From CALMEC01 sp031366605 (GTDB taxonomy: Bacteria; Actinomycetota; Thermoleophilia; Miltoncostaeales; Miltoncostaeaceae), in the NCBI GenBank assembly GCA_031366605.1, contig JANLOO010000021.1:6057-70056 (forward strand): a DNA stretch of 64,000 bases. Direction: 5' to 3'. Below the pieces are notes generated by a model. That model was given only the letters and a program-made list of their open reading frames with translations, ran no database searches and was not told the origin of the DNA. Positions within the stretch are counted from its first letter, which is position 1, and the number at the start of each line of letters is the position of its first letter. Shown here one piece after another: positions 50,361 to 59,143 of this stretch. Position numbers and translations under genes: made by a program.

Positions 50361-50367
50361 GCTTGGC

Positions 50368-51459
50368 ATGATCGATTCCATCCTTTCCCGCGCCGCTGAC
50401 GGCGAACGAATCACGTCTGACGAGGCCGTCACCTTGTATCGGGACGCGCCACTCGAAGACTTGGGGGCCGCCGCGGACGCTGTGGCCCGCCGGATTTACG
50501 GCGACGAGGTGACGTACAACGTCAACGCGCACCTCAACCCGACCAACATCTGCGTCGTGGGGTGCGGGTTCTGCGCATTCGCGGTGTGGACCGACAAGGA
50601 CGACCGCGCCTACGCGTATTCCGTCGATCAGCTCGTCGACCGTGCACAGCAGCTGTCCGACCTTGGCATCACCGAGCTGCACATCGTCGGCGGGATGACC
50701 AAGGAATACGACCTCGAGTACTACGAGGAGCTTTTCCGTGACCTCAAGTCGACGCTGCCTCATGTGGCGCTGACCGCCTTGACGGCGGTCGAGATCGACT
50801 TCGTCGCGCGTCTGTCCAAGGTGTCGAGTGGCGAGGCCTTGGAACGGACGATGGCCGCGGGCCACGATACGATGCCGGGCGGCGGGGCAGAGGTCTTCAG
50901 CCCGCGCGTGCGCAAGATCATCGCGGACCGCAAAGTTCCGGCCGAGACCTGGCTGGATGTCCATCGCCAGGCCCACGGCAAGGGAATGCGTACCAACGCG
51001 ACGCTGCTGTTCGGTCACTTCGAAACGCCCGAGGAGCAAGTCGATCACATGACGCAGCTGCGTGCGTTGCAGGACGAGACCGGCGGGTTCCAGGCCTTCA
51101 TCCCGCTGCCGTTCCTTCCGGGCAACACCGAGTTCGCGTACCTGCCCGGCCCGACCCGCGAGGAGAAGCTCCGCACGATCGCGGTCGCACGGCTTGTTCT
51201 GGACAACTTTCCGCACCTCAAGGGCCACTGGGTCATGCTTGGCGAGGAGATCACGGCCGAGGCGCTCTCATACGGCCTGGACGATCTGTCCGGGACCCTC
51301 ACCGAAGAGCGCATCGCGCACGCGACGACCGTCCAGACCCCACTCGGCCTGACGCAGGAGCGCATCCGCTCGCTCGTCACCTCAGGTGGCCGAGTCCCGG
51401 TCGAGCGCGACACCCTCTACCGCCGCGTCGACCGTGAGGAACTCACCACCTCGGCGTAG
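50368..51459 (+). CDS. mqnE: Aminodeoxyfutalosine synthase (radical SAM)
   Basis: Radical-SAM enzyme of the futalosine menaquinone pathway, joining SAM-derived adenosine to 3-carboxyvinyloxybenzoate. The 363-residue protein has the [4Fe-4S] motif CVVGCGFC (C-x3-C-x2-C, near residue 62), TELHIVGGM near 110, GGGAEVFSPRVRKI near 170, TNATLLFGH near 210 and DETGGFQAFIPLPF near 237. These favour MqnE over the related MqnC and CofH. With the UbiA gene nearby it indicates menaquinone by the alternative route. Confidence 0.92.
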   Translation: MIDSILSRAADGERITSDEAVTLYRDAPLEDLGAAADAVARRIYGDEVTYNVNAHLNPTNICVVGCGFCAFAVWTDKDDRAYAYSVDQLVDRAQQLSDLGITELHIVGGMTKEYDLEYYEELFRDLKSTLPHVALTALTAVEIDFVARLSKVSSGEALERTMAAGHDTMPGGGAEVFSPRVRKIIADRKVPAETWLDVHRQAHGKGMRTNATLLFGHFETPEEQVDHMTQLRALQDETGGFQAFIPLPFLPGNTEFAYLPGPTREEKLRTIAVARLVLDNFPHLKGHWVMLGEEITAEALSYGLDDLSGTLTEERIAHATTVQTPLGLTQERIRSLVTSGGRVPVERDTLYRRVDREELTTSA

Positions 51460-51767
51460 GCCTCACGTTCCAGGCGTCGCGGCGAACTGCACGGAGCCGA
51501 GGCTCCCGAGGTGACTCGAGCATCTGGCGGGTGTTCGGTCTGGGCCGTCTTGACCAGGCGTTTTTCCGCGGCGGCACCTCGTGCAGCGTGCGCTGGGCGA
51601 GGATCTCGCCAGGTCCACTTGCGCGGGACAGAACTGAGCCGCGCGGGCGTGAGGGTGACGCGCTTGTGATCGGAATTCGCCACGATCGCGTACTTCGCGA
51701 GGGTGCTCAGGTCGACGTGGCCGTCGGGGTACCCGGGGGACGCAGCGCAGATTGCCTCAGGGAGCAT
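51417..51767 (-). CDS. Possible small hypothetical gene or gene remnant
   Basis: A 116-residue reading frame from ATG 51767 with high third-position GC in its first half, which argues for real coding (MLPEAICAASPGYPDGHVDL...). The later part is low-complexity and its end overlaps mqnE by 43 bases. No family recognised. It fills the otherwise empty 343-base gap between mqnE and the ABC permease and may be a decayed or short orphan gene. No ribosome site or -10 box is clear. Confidence 0.3.
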   Translation of the reverse strand: MLPEAICAASPGYPDGHVDLSTLAKYAIVANSDHKRVTLTPARLSSVPRKWTWRDPRPAHAARGAAAEKRLVKTAQTEHPPDARVTSGASAPCSSPRRLEREAYAEVVSSSRSTRR

Positions 51768-51802
51768 ACGCACCCTTGCCCAAGCGTGCTTCCCGCGACG
51801 GG

Positions 51803-52618
51803 CTACAACGTCCGGCGGCGCATCCCGCGGACGCAGAGCAGGGCGAACAACCCGCACCAGAAGAGCGTCCACAGCACCGTGCCGATGCCCGCGGCTTGCA
51901 ACGGGATCGCGACGTTGTTGATCTCGAACTGGGGCGCCGCAGGGCCGCCAACACCGCGGTTCTGCAGCTCGACGATCATGGGTGAGGACACCGACCTGGG
52001 CAACAGGTTGTAGAGCACGTGGGTCAGCCGATTGGCGCTGCCAAGCCGGCCCAGGTCGGCGGCCGCTTCCAGGTTGGTGATCGCCTGAGCGCTGACGTGG
52101 ACGATCAGGCCCACGAACCCCGCAACGAACGGCCCCAACACCGTGCTGACGGCCGCGGTCGCGAGCAGCACCGCCGCGTGCGTTTCGCCGCTTGCGGCCA
52201 CGTGAACTGCGAGCGGACCGTCCCATCCACGCCCCAACGCCCGGCTCGCGACCTGCAGGGCCGCGCACCACACGGCGAGGGCCAGGGCCAGCGTCACCAG
52301 ACGCGCACCCACCCTGGCCAGGGTCAGCTCCGCCCGGCGGGCTCCAGAGCCGACCAGGACCCCCAGTCCGCCGCTGATGCCGCCGGTGAAGATCGTCGTC
52401 GCACCGAGGCACAGTGCCAGCGTCAGGCCCCCAACGAGAAGCAGTGACGCGGCCGAGGCGCGAAAGTCATCGGACTGGGCCTGATGCGCCTCGCCGCTGA
52501 CCGCGATGCCTGCGATTGCGACGACGACGATGCCTGCCCCGACAAGTGACCAGAGCCACCGACGACGCAACAGTACCGTCAGCTCGTACCGTGACAGGCG
52601 CATGATCTGGGCGATCAC
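51803..52618 (-). CDS. ABC-2-type membrane permease
   Basis: A 271-residue integral membrane protein. After YELTVLLRRRW, typical of ABC-2-type permease N-termini, about six hydrophobic helices follow (for example WSLVGAGIVVVAIAGIAV, LLLVGGLTLALCLGATTIF and TVLWTLFWCGLFALLCV). GTG 52618 overlaps the ATPase stop (GTGA), so the two form one transporter. Substrate unknown. Last gene of the operon from the HIT protein. Confidence 0.8.
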   Translation of the reverse strand: MIAQIMRLSRYELTVLLRRRWLWSLVGAGIVVVAIAGIAVSGEAHQAQSDDFRASAASLLLVGGLTLALCLGATTIFTGGISGGLGVLVGSGARRAELTLARVGARLVTLALALAVWCAALQVASRALGRGWDGPLAVHVAASGETHAAVLLATAAVSTVLGPFVAGFVGLIVHVSAQAITNLEAAADLGRLGSANRLTHVLYNLLPRSVSSPMIVELQNRGVGGPAAPQFEINNVAIPLQAAGIGTVLWTLFWCGLFALLCVRGMRRRTL

Positions 52619-53238
52619 GTTGGGACCCCGTCGACGAGGGTGATCGTCTGGCCGAGGAGCGCAGCGAAGCCCCCGGGCTCGTCGGTTGCGACGAGCACAG
52701 CCGCGCCGCGGGCACGCGCCCGTTCGATCTCGACCATCGTCTCCGGGAATTCCCACGGATCGTCGAGCACGATCAGGTCGGGGTCGGCTGCGATGGCGCA
52801 CGCCAGGGCGATGCGGCGAACATCCTCGACGTCGAATCTGCGGGCGGCCCGCTGCTCGGCCGGAATCCCCGCGTGCGCGAGCGCGTCCTCCGCCACCTGG
52901 GCACTCGGCCGTCCGGTCCGCAGCGTCGCGACGAGGTTGACGATTTCGCGTCCGGTGTGCCATTCGATGAATGTCTTGCCTTGCGGCCCGTATCCCACGT
53001 GTGCCATGACCTCGCGCGTTCCGGGCGGTTCTCCGAAGACCGCGATCTCGCCGGTCGCGACCGCGAGGCCGAGGATGGCGCGCAGGACACTCGTCTTTCC
53101 GCAGCCGTGGTCGCCGGTCAGCAGCAGGCCGTGACCGGGATCGAGCGTGAACGTGACGTCCCGCGCAGCCGGTTCGCCGCCGCGTTGGTACACCACCTCC
53201 AGCTCCCGCACTGCCAGCGCGGGCCGGGTCTCAGTCAA
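52615..53238 (-). CDS. ABC transporter ATPase with degenerate motifs
   Basis: A 207-residue ATP-binding subunit. Walker A GDHGCGKTS near residue 42 and a Q-loop (VGYGPQGK) are present. The signature LSGGQ is replaced by FDVEDVRR; Walker B ends in LIVLDDPWE, with Asp in place of the catalytic Glu; and the switch His is replaced in VATDEPG. ATP hydrolysis may be slow or depend on a partner. TTG 53238 lies inside the end of the ferredoxin gene; GTG 53211 is an alternative. Coupled to the permease. Confidence 0.82.
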   Translation of the reverse strand: MTETRPALAVRELEVVYQRGGEPAARDVTFTLDPGHGLLLTGDHGCGKTSVLRAILGLAVATGEIAVFGEPPGTREVMAHVGYGPQGKTFIEWHTGREIVNLVATLRTGRPSAQVAEDALAHAGIPAEQRAARRFDVEDVRRIALACAIAADPDLIVLDDPWEFPETMVEIERARARGAAVLVATDEPGGFAALLGQTITLVDGVPT

Positions 53239-53461
53239 CCCGCTCCAGAATGATCGCGTCCTGCGGACAGTCGGCGACGGCCTCGCGGACGGCGTCCGCA
53301 AGTGATGACTCCAGTGCACCGGCGCGGGCGGTCGAAAGGTTGGTGTCGTCGTCCACGGTGAACACTTGCGCCAGGTGCGCCTCACACACGCGGTTGCCCA
53401 TGCACATGTCGTGGTCGACGCGCACGCGGTATCGCACTCCGTCGATCTCGATTTCGGCCAT
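53231..53461 (-). CDS. [3Fe-4S]-type ferredoxin
   Basis: A 76-residue ferredoxin of the type that serves cytochromes P450. Cluster ligands follow C-x5-C (CMGNRVC, residues 20-26) and a distal DCPQDAI. No cytochrome P450 is in the window. It starts nine bases after the mutase stop, and its end overlaps the ABC ATPase gene, an unusual pairing. The redox partner is unknown. Confidence 0.9.
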   Translation of the reverse strand: MAEIEIDGVRYRVRVDHDMCMGNRVCEAHLAQVFTVDDDTNLSTARAGALESSLADAVREAVADCPQDAIILERVD

Positions 53462-53470
53462 GGGCTGTCC

Positions 53471-54823
53471 TCAGCTTCCGTGAATCAGGTCGAGCACCTC
53501 GTCGCGCCGACGCTCCATGTCCGCCTGCGAGATGAGGGACTCGAGGTTGAGTCGAAGGAGCGGCTCGGTGTTGGAGGAGCGAACATTGAAATGCCAGTCA
53601 TCGAAGGCGACCGAGAGGCCGTCAATCGCTGTTTGGCGACCGTCAGCGTAGCGGGTCCGAATCCGCTCCAAAGCAGCACCGCTGTCCGCGACCGTCGAGT
53701 TGATCTCACCGGAGATGTGGTACTTGTCATGGAAGCGCGCGATCAACTCGGACAGCGGCTGCCCGGCTTCGCAGATCATTTCGAGTGTCAGGAGGGCGGG
53801 GATGAGCCCGGTGTCGGCGTATGAGAAATCACGGAAGTAGTAGTGCCCGCTGACCTCGCCCGCGAACAGCGCATCGATTTCGCGCATGCGGCGTTTGATG
53901 AACGCGTGGCCGACGCGGTGTTCGTCCGGTGTGCCGCCCGCGGCCAGGATGGTGTCGCGCACCGCCCACGATGCGCGCAGGTCGTAGACGATTGGCGCGG
54001 GACCATTACGGCTCAGCAGGTGTTCGGCCAGCAGCGCGGTCAAAAAGTCGCCGGGCACGAACGCGCCCGTGTCGTCGATGAAGAAGCAGCGGTCTGCATC
54101 GCCGTCCCACGCAATGCCCAGATCGGCCTTTTCGGCGACGACCTTGGACTCGATGAACACGCGGTTCTCCTCAAGCAACGGGTTGGGCTCATGGTTTGGG
54201 AAGCGTCCGTCCAGCTCCAAGAAATATGGGACGGCGTCGATCGCGAGGCGCTCGATGACGGGGGGCAGGTAGAGCCCTGCCATACCGTTTGCCGCGTCCA
54301 TGACGACGCGCAGTCCAGTGATCTTTTCGGGCGTGACGAACCCGAGCGCGCAGTCGACGAAACGTTCGAGCAGACCCGGGTCGGTCGTCGTGCCTCCAGG
54401 CTGGGCGGCCGCAGGTCTGTCATCGCGCGCGGCCATGCGACCGAGTTCGCCGATCCCGGTGTCGCCCGACAGCGGGATCGCGCCGGCGAGCACGAGCTTG
54501 GCCCCCGTGTAGTCAGGCGGGTTGTGGCTGGCGGTGATGATGGCGCCCGCGTCGTAGCCGCCCTCGGCGACCGCGAAGTAGACCATCTCGGTCGCAGCGA
54601 GTCCCAGCTCGCAGACATCTGCGCCGGCGCTGCGCACCCCGTCGCAGAATGCCGCCGAGATGGACGGCGATGAGAGCCGCACGTCGTGTCCGACCGCGAC
54701 CCGGTTGGCGCCGGTCAGCGCGGGGAACGCCCGTCCGAGGCGCCCGGCGCCGTCTTCGTCGACCTGATCCGGGTAGGTGCCGCGGATGTCGTACGCCTTG
54801 AACGCGGCAGGATCCAGCGTCAT
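53471..54823 (-). CDS. Phosphomannomutase/phosphoglucomutase
   Basis: Alpha-D-phosphohexomutase of 450 residues. Active-site phosphoserine loop TASHNP near residue 97, metal loop DGDADR near 243, sugar loop GEVSGHYYF near 325 and phosphate loop RSSNTEPLLRLN near 425 are all intact. It interconverts hexose-1- and -6-phosphates for cell-wall or glycan precursors; specificity between mannose and glucose is unclear (manB or pgm). ATG overlaps the HIT gene stop by four bases. Confidence 0.93.
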   Translation of the reverse strand: MTLDPAAFKAYDIRGTYPDQVDEDGAGRLGRAFPALTGANRVAVGHDVRLSSPSISAAFCDGVRSAGADVCELGLAATEMVYFAVAEGGYDAGAIITASHNPPDYTGAKLVLAGAIPLSGDTGIGELGRMAARDDRPAAAQPGGTTTDPGLLERFVDCALGFVTPEKITGLRVVMDAANGMAGLYLPPVIERLAIDAVPYFLELDGRFPNHEPNPLLEENRVFIESKVVAEKADLGIAWDGDADRCFFIDDTGAFVPGDFLTALLAEHLLSRNGPAPIVYDLRASWAVRDTILAAGGTPDEHRVGHAFIKRRMREIDALFAGEVSGHYYFRDFSYADTGLIPALLTLEMICEAGQPLSELIARFHDKYHISGEINSTVADSGAALERIRTRYADGRQTAIDGLSVAFDDWHFNVRSSNTEPLLRLNLESLISQADMERRRDEVLDLIHGS

Positions 54824-55299
54824 TCGTCAAACCCCTTTCGCAGCATTGCGTAGGTCTCATCCAGGTGTTGCGGCATGACCCGCGTGTCACCGACGACGGG
54901 CATGAAGTTGGTGTCGCCGGCCCAGCGCGGAACGACGTGCAGATGCAGGTGTTCGTCGATGCCGGCACCCGCCGCGCGCCCCTGGTTCATGCCGAGGTTG
55001 AATCCCTGCGGGCGCATCGCGTCTTGAACGACTCTCTGGCTCAGCTGTGTCAGCTCCATCATCTCGTGTACGACCGCCGGCGCAAGCGCGGGGAGCGCCG
55101 CCTCGTGGGCGTACGGCACCACCATCAGATGCCCGTTGTTGTAGGGGTACAGGTTCATGATCACGAAGGCCAGTCGGCCGCGGCGCAGGATATATGTCGC
55201 CGTGTCGTCGCCCTGGTCGGGCAGATCACAAAAGACACACCTGGCCGGGCGCTCCTCAGGGGGTGCGGACACGTAGCGCATGCGCCATGGCGCCCACAT
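54820..55299 (-). CDS. HIT-family hydrolase
   Basis: A 159-residue histidine-triad protein. The catalytic HLHLHVVPRW is near residue 120, and CVFCDLP near 22 is the zinc-type CxxC often seen in actinobacterial members. MWAPWRMRYV is a conserved N-terminus, so ATG 55299 is used. Such proteins hydrolyse dinucleotides or act as Ap4A phosphorylases; the substrate here is unknown. First gene of the operon with the mutase. Confidence 0.9.
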   Translation of the reverse strand: MWAPWRMRYVSAPPEERPARCVFCDLPDQGDDTATYILRRGRLAFVIMNLYPYNNGHLMVVPYAHEAALPALAPAVVHEMMELTQLSQRVVQDAMRPQGFNLGMNQGRAAGAGIDEHLHLHVVPRWAGDTNFMPVVGDTRVMPQHLDETYAMLRKGFDE

Positions 55300-55483
55300 G
55301 ATGTCCCGCGGCAAGGCGTCTAGTGGTGTGACATCGAAATGGCGTGCCTGTATCCCTTCGCGAGCGCGAGCGAGGCGGTGGACGCAGGTCGTCGTGAATA
55401 TCGGGGATATTCGGCCCGCCGAGGACGAACGCGCGCGACGGTTTGCAGCCGTCGGTTCGCGACAGGACGTTCGGACAGGTCCA

Positions 55484-56485
55484 CTAGAGCCAGCGCTTGC
55501 GGTGAAAGAACCACGCCATGACGCCGCCGATGACCCCCATGATGCCCAGCACCATGAGCGAGCCCCACCAGTGTCCGGCACCGACGAGGCCCTTGGTGTT
55601 CATCCCGTAGAACCCCGTCACCAGCGTCAACGGCAGCAAGATCGCAGACAGCAACGTCAGCACACGGATGAGATCGTTCTGACGGCTTCGGATAAACGAC
55701 TCGTTGGTGGACTCGAGCGCCTCGACGACCTCCTTGGAGTTCTCGAGTTCGTCCCAAATGCGCTCGTTCTTGTCGACGATGTCATCGAAGTAGATCTCGA
55801 GGTCCTCGGGTGCGTAGCGCTGTGTCGCGCGCTCCAACCCTCGCAGCGTCGAGCGCTGCGGCTTGATGACCCTGCGGTAGTTGATGATCTCCTGCGTCGC
55901 GTTGGAGATGTCGCGCACGACCTCTTCGCTCTTGCCCTCAAAGATCTGGTCCTCGATCCACTCCAGCTTGTGACCGATCTTGTTGAGGATGGGGAAGCAG
56001 TAGTCGTACATGCGGTCGACGATCTCGTAGAGCAGGTAGCCCGCACCCTTGTTCATGTGACGGGCGCGATCCTCCTCGCGCGCGCTGCATTGCGCCCACA
56101 ACGCCGAGAGCGGCTTGAGTGGATCTTTTGGCAGCGTGATCAGCAGGTCCTCGGCCAAGAAGACGTCGACCTCGGCTGCCTGCAGGCGTTCGGTACGCTT
56201 GTCGTAGCGCGGGAAGTGCAGGACGATGAACAGGTAGTCCGGATATTCGTCGATCTTGGATCGCTGTTGGCGACGCGACAGCACGTCCTCGATGTCGAGT
56301 TCATGGAAGTCGTAATTGGCAGCCAACCACTGGGCGTCGACACCGCTTGGGGACTCGATGTTGAGCCAGGTCAGCCCAAAAGCCTCGAGGCGTTGGACGT
56401 CGGCTGTGGTCCGCTCAGGCTGCGGCGGTGCGACTGAGCGACGCGCGACGCGTGTGCGGCGGATTTTGGGAAGGCTCGCCATCAT
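55484..56485 (-). CDS. corA: CorA-type magnesium/cobalt transporter
   Basis: A 333-residue divalent-cation channel with a large cytosolic N-terminal domain, a long stalk helix and two C-terminal transmembrane helices. The signature YGMNTKGL (GMN, near residue 294) sits between them, followed by a short basic tail FHRKRWL. ATG 56485 has a GAGGCG ribosome site upstream; an ATG one codon later is also possible. 183 bases from the HIT gene. Confidence 0.94.
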   Translation of the reverse strand: MMASLPKIRRTRVARRSVAPPQPERTTADVQRLEAFGLTWLNIESPSGVDAQWLAANYDFHELDIEDVLSRRQQRSKIDEYPDYLFIVLHFPRYDKRTERLQAAEVDVFLAEDLLITLPKDPLKPLSALWAQCSAREEDRARHMNKGAGYLLYEIVDRMYDYCFPILNKIGHKLEWIEDQIFEGKSEEVVRDISNATQEIINYRRVIKPQRSTLRGLERATQRYAPEDLEIYFDDIVDKNERIWDELENSKEVVEALESTNESFIRSRQNDLIRVLTLLSAILLPLTLVTGFYGMNTKGLVGAGHWWGSLMVLGIMGVIGGVMAWFFHRKRWL

Positions 56486-56570
56486 CGCCTCGACCGACCG
56501 CGGTGGGGCCGGAAGTCGTTGTCGTCAGACCGCTCATCCCGTCAAGCATAACCCACGCACTCGGGGAGAC

Positions 56571-57221
56571 CTACTCGATGAGCTTGGCCCGATAGGCATA
56601 ACGCGTGGCTTCAGTGCGGTTGGCGACACCGAGTTTGCGATAGATGTTGGACAGGTGGAACTTGACGGTCTGCTCGGTCACGAAGAGCCGGTTGGCGATA
56701 TCGAGGTTGGACAGTCCCTCGGCGACGAGTCGCAAGATCGACAACTCGCGTTCGGTCAGTACATCCACGCTGACGGCTTTGGGGCCGTCAGCCTCACCAC
56801 CCTCGGTCGGTGTCGCCGTCGCGGTACCACGCAGGTGCACGGTGCCTTCGACGACCTGGCGGATCGTTGAGGGCAGGTCCAGTGGGTTGATCGACTTGAC
56901 GACGTAGCCATCGGCTCCGCGCTGCAGCGCCTGGTCGATGTGCTCCGAATCCTCGAACATCGACAGGATGATGACTTTCATGCCCGGGTGGTCCTGCCGG
57001 ATCCTGGTGAGTGTGTCGAGCCCGTCGCCGTTGGGCATACGCAGGTCCAGGATGACCACGTCCGGCTCGATGGTGGGAAGCAGCGCGAGCATCTCGTCGC
57101 CGCTCATCGCCTCGCCCACGACTTCGATGTCAGGAGCGGTTTCGAGCGCGCGCTTGATTCCGTCCAACATCAGCCGGTGATCGTCAGCGATCGCAACCCG
57201 CATCAGCGATCGGGCTGTCAT
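56571..57221 (-). CDS. NarL/FixJ-type response regulator
   Basis: A 216-residue response regulator: receiver domain with IADDHRLMLDG, phospho-acceptor Asp in VVILDLRMPNGDG near 59, Thr/Lys in later motifs (VKSINP), and a C-terminal LuxR HTH (LTERELSILRLVAEGLSNLDIANRL, split TVKFHLSNIYRKLGV). Start ATG 57221; ATG 57203 gives MRVAIADDH. The divergent histidine kinase is the likely partner. Confidence 0.93.
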   Translation of the reverse strand: MTARSLMRVAIADDHRLMLDGIKRALETAPDIEVVGEAMSGDEMLALLPTIEPDVVILDLRMPNGDGLDTLTRIRQDHPGMKVIILSMFEDSEHIDQALQRGADGYVVKSINPLDLPSTIRQVVEGTVHLRGTATATPTEGGEADGPKAVSVDVLTERELSILRLVAEGLSNLDIANRLFVTEQTVKFHLSNIYRKLGVANRTEATRYAYRAKLIE

Positions 57222-57294
57222 GAGATGGACTCCATCACGTTGGCGACAGCGTACTCCACCAAGTGGACAAGACTGGCATAACCGACCAACGTGG

Positions 57295-57672
57295 TCAGCG
57301 TCGTGGACTCAGTAGACCGTGGCGTTTGATCGCGTCGGCGATCTCCGTCGCGGGCGCGCCCTTGACCAGGTACTCGGTTGCGCCGCCGGCGAGGCCGGCT
57401 TGGATCTCCTGCTCCTTGTTTCCGATCGACAGCATCAAGATCGTCAAATCGGGAAACCGCGCTTTGAGCGCGTACGTCGCCTCAACACCGTCCAGATTGG
57501 GCATCGACACGTCCATCAACACGACGTCGGGCCGATGCTCTTCTGCCAACGCGATGGCCTCTGCACCGTTGGACGCCTCAGCGAGGACCTCGATCTGGGG
57601 GTCGCGTTCGAGGAGGCGCCGGAGCACCGCTCGAAACTGGGCGTTGTCATCTGCAAGGAGAACGCGGACCAT
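57295..57672 (-). CDS. Single-domain response regulator (receiver only)
   Basis: 125 residues from ATG 57672, with a GAAAGGACGG ribosome site. It has LLADDNAQFRAVLRRLL, phospho-acceptor Asp in VVLMDVSMPNLDG near 54, and the K-site LVKGAP near 104, but no output domain. It may act by phosphotransfer or protein contact. Adjacent to the full-length regulator and the divergent kinase. Confidence 0.9.
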   Translation of the reverse strand: MVRVLLADDNAQFRAVLRRLLERDPQIEVLAEASNGAEAIALAEEHRPDVVLMDVSMPNLDGVEATYALKARFPDLTILMLSIGNKEQEIQAGLAGGATEYLVKGAPATEIADAIKRHGLLSPRR

Positions 57673-57900
57673 GCCGTCCTTTCGCCGGTCGTACTTGGAG
57701 GCCGGAGGATCTGAAGGGAGCATAGGCTGCTGATTCGGCTTCGGGCCGAGACGTCCTGCTCGGTCGCCACTCGCCAAAGGTCGAGTTTGTCGGTTTTGTG
57801 GGCGGTTTTCAGTGATATCGACGTGTCATGACGCGTCCGCCACGTCGAATGCCGCAGCGACGCGGTCGCACATATGTCGGATGTAGGCAGGAGATGCCAT

Positions 57901-57906
57901 TAGAAT
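57901..57906 (+). promoter_or_regulatory. -10 box (TAGAAT) for the histidine kinase
   Basis: TAGAAT ends seven bases before the ATG at 57914, favouring that start over the ATG at 57905, which would overlap the box. Confidence 0.5.
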
Positions 57907-57913
57907 GCATGGG

Positions 57914-59143
57914 ATGCGGGACACCGAAGCCACCCACCACGAGCCGTCAGCAGTCGCTGCGCTGATCGCAGTCACGGAAGCCTCGGTCGATCAGGATGAT
58001 CCCACCGGCGAGATGGCCCGCCTGCTGCGCGCGATCGTCGACGCGCTCGGCGGACGCGCGGCGGTCTTGCAGGCGGCCGATCCGCGCGAAGGGCGCTTTA
58101 CCGTGGTCGGGTCGGTCAACATCGCCTCGTCGGGCCCCGGGCTCGACAACGCGCCGCTGTCTGATGGCGCGGCGGGCCAGGCTCACGGCGAGGGCGTTGA
58201 GCTGGATGTCGATGCCGGCACGTTGCCCGAGGCCCTCAGGGTGGCAGGGTTCAAGCATGCGTTGGCGCTGCCCGTGCGGTCCTCGGAGCGGTCGCTCGGC
58301 GTCGTGTGGGTGGCCGGTGCCGTCCCGTTGTCCGAGGACGCATTGCGCCGACACGCGGCACGGGTTGGCGCCGAGCGAATCGGCAGCCTGCTCGAGCAGG
58401 TGCGCCTGTACGAGACGCTCGAGCGTGCGATGGCCCAGATCCTCGAGGGCGACGAGCGGATGTTGGGGCGCATCGGTTTGGACATCCACGATGGTCCGAC
58501 CCAGCAGTTGTCGGTGGCGCTGCTCGAAGTGCAGCTGCTCGAGGCGGACTTGGTCGACGCCGAAGGAGCCGGCTCGGTACTGCCCGACAAGCTTCGCCCG
58601 GGCTTGGCACGCATCTACGAGACGCTCGGTGGCGCACTCCAGGAGATGCGTGAGCTGATCGGCCACCTGCGGCCCGCGCAGTTCGAAGACCGCACGTTGC
58701 CCGAGGTTCTCAGCAACGCGGTACGGGCTTTTGAGACCCAACAGGGCGCGGCCGTCGACTACGAGACGCGGGGAGAGTTCCCTGACAACCGCGTGTCGCT
58801 GTCGCAGAAGATCACGTTCTACCGGATCCTGCAAGAGGCGCTCAACAACGCCGCCCGCCACGGGGCTGCGACCGAGGTCGCCGTGCGCCTGCGCGAAGGG
58901 CCCGCGGGGATCACCATGGAGGTACGCGACAACGGACGGGGCTTTGAGCCGGATCAGGTGCGTCGCCCAACGCCGGGAAATCCCCAGGCCCGGTATGGAC
59001 TGTTCGGCATGCGCGACCGGGCACAGCTGCTGGGAGGGGCACTCGAGGTGTGGAGCCGCCCCGGCGTCGGGTCGCTCATCACGGTGTTCCTCCCGCGCTG
59101 GCGCGGTGCCGAGCGCGGCAGGCTGGCGCAGATCGGCACATGA
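57914..59143 (+). CDS. NarL-type sensor histidine kinase with GAF-like domain
   Basis: A 409-residue cytosolic kinase without transmembrane segments. A GAF-like sensing region spans about 1-165; the HisKA_3 dimerisation helix has the phospho-accepting His in DIHDGPTQQL near 191; and the HATPase has ILQEALNNAARHG near 300, DNGRGFEPDQ near 337 and YGLFGMRDRAQLLGG near 360. It is divergent from two response regulators. The signal is unknown; the lack of a membrane segment suggests an intracellular cue. Overlaps trpF by four bases, perhaps coupling expression. Confidence 0.92.
   Translation: MRDTEATHHEPSAVAALIAVTEASVDQDDPTGEMARLLRAIVDALGGRAAVLQAADPREGRFTVVGSVNIASSGPGLDNAPLSDGAAGQAHGEGVELDVDAGTLPEALRVAGFKHALALPVRSSERSLGVVWVAGAVPLSEDALRRHAARVGAERIGSLLEQVRLYETLERAMAQILEGDERMLGRIGLDIHDGPTQQLSVALLEVQLLEADLVDAEGAGSVLPDKLRPGLARIYETLGGALQEMRELIGHLRPAQFEDRTLPEVLSNAVRAFETQQGAAVDYETRGEFPDNRVSLSQKITFYRILQEALNNAARHGAATEVAVRLREGPAGITMEVRDNGRGFEPDQVRRPTPGNPQARYGLFGMRDRAQLLGGALEVWSRPGVGSLITVFLPRWRGAERGRLAQIGT

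Noticed and set aside
52619..52963. Long N-terminal extension of the ABC permease frame
   Set aside because: It lies antisense to no gene but in another frame of the ABC ATPase coding region and has no permease character.
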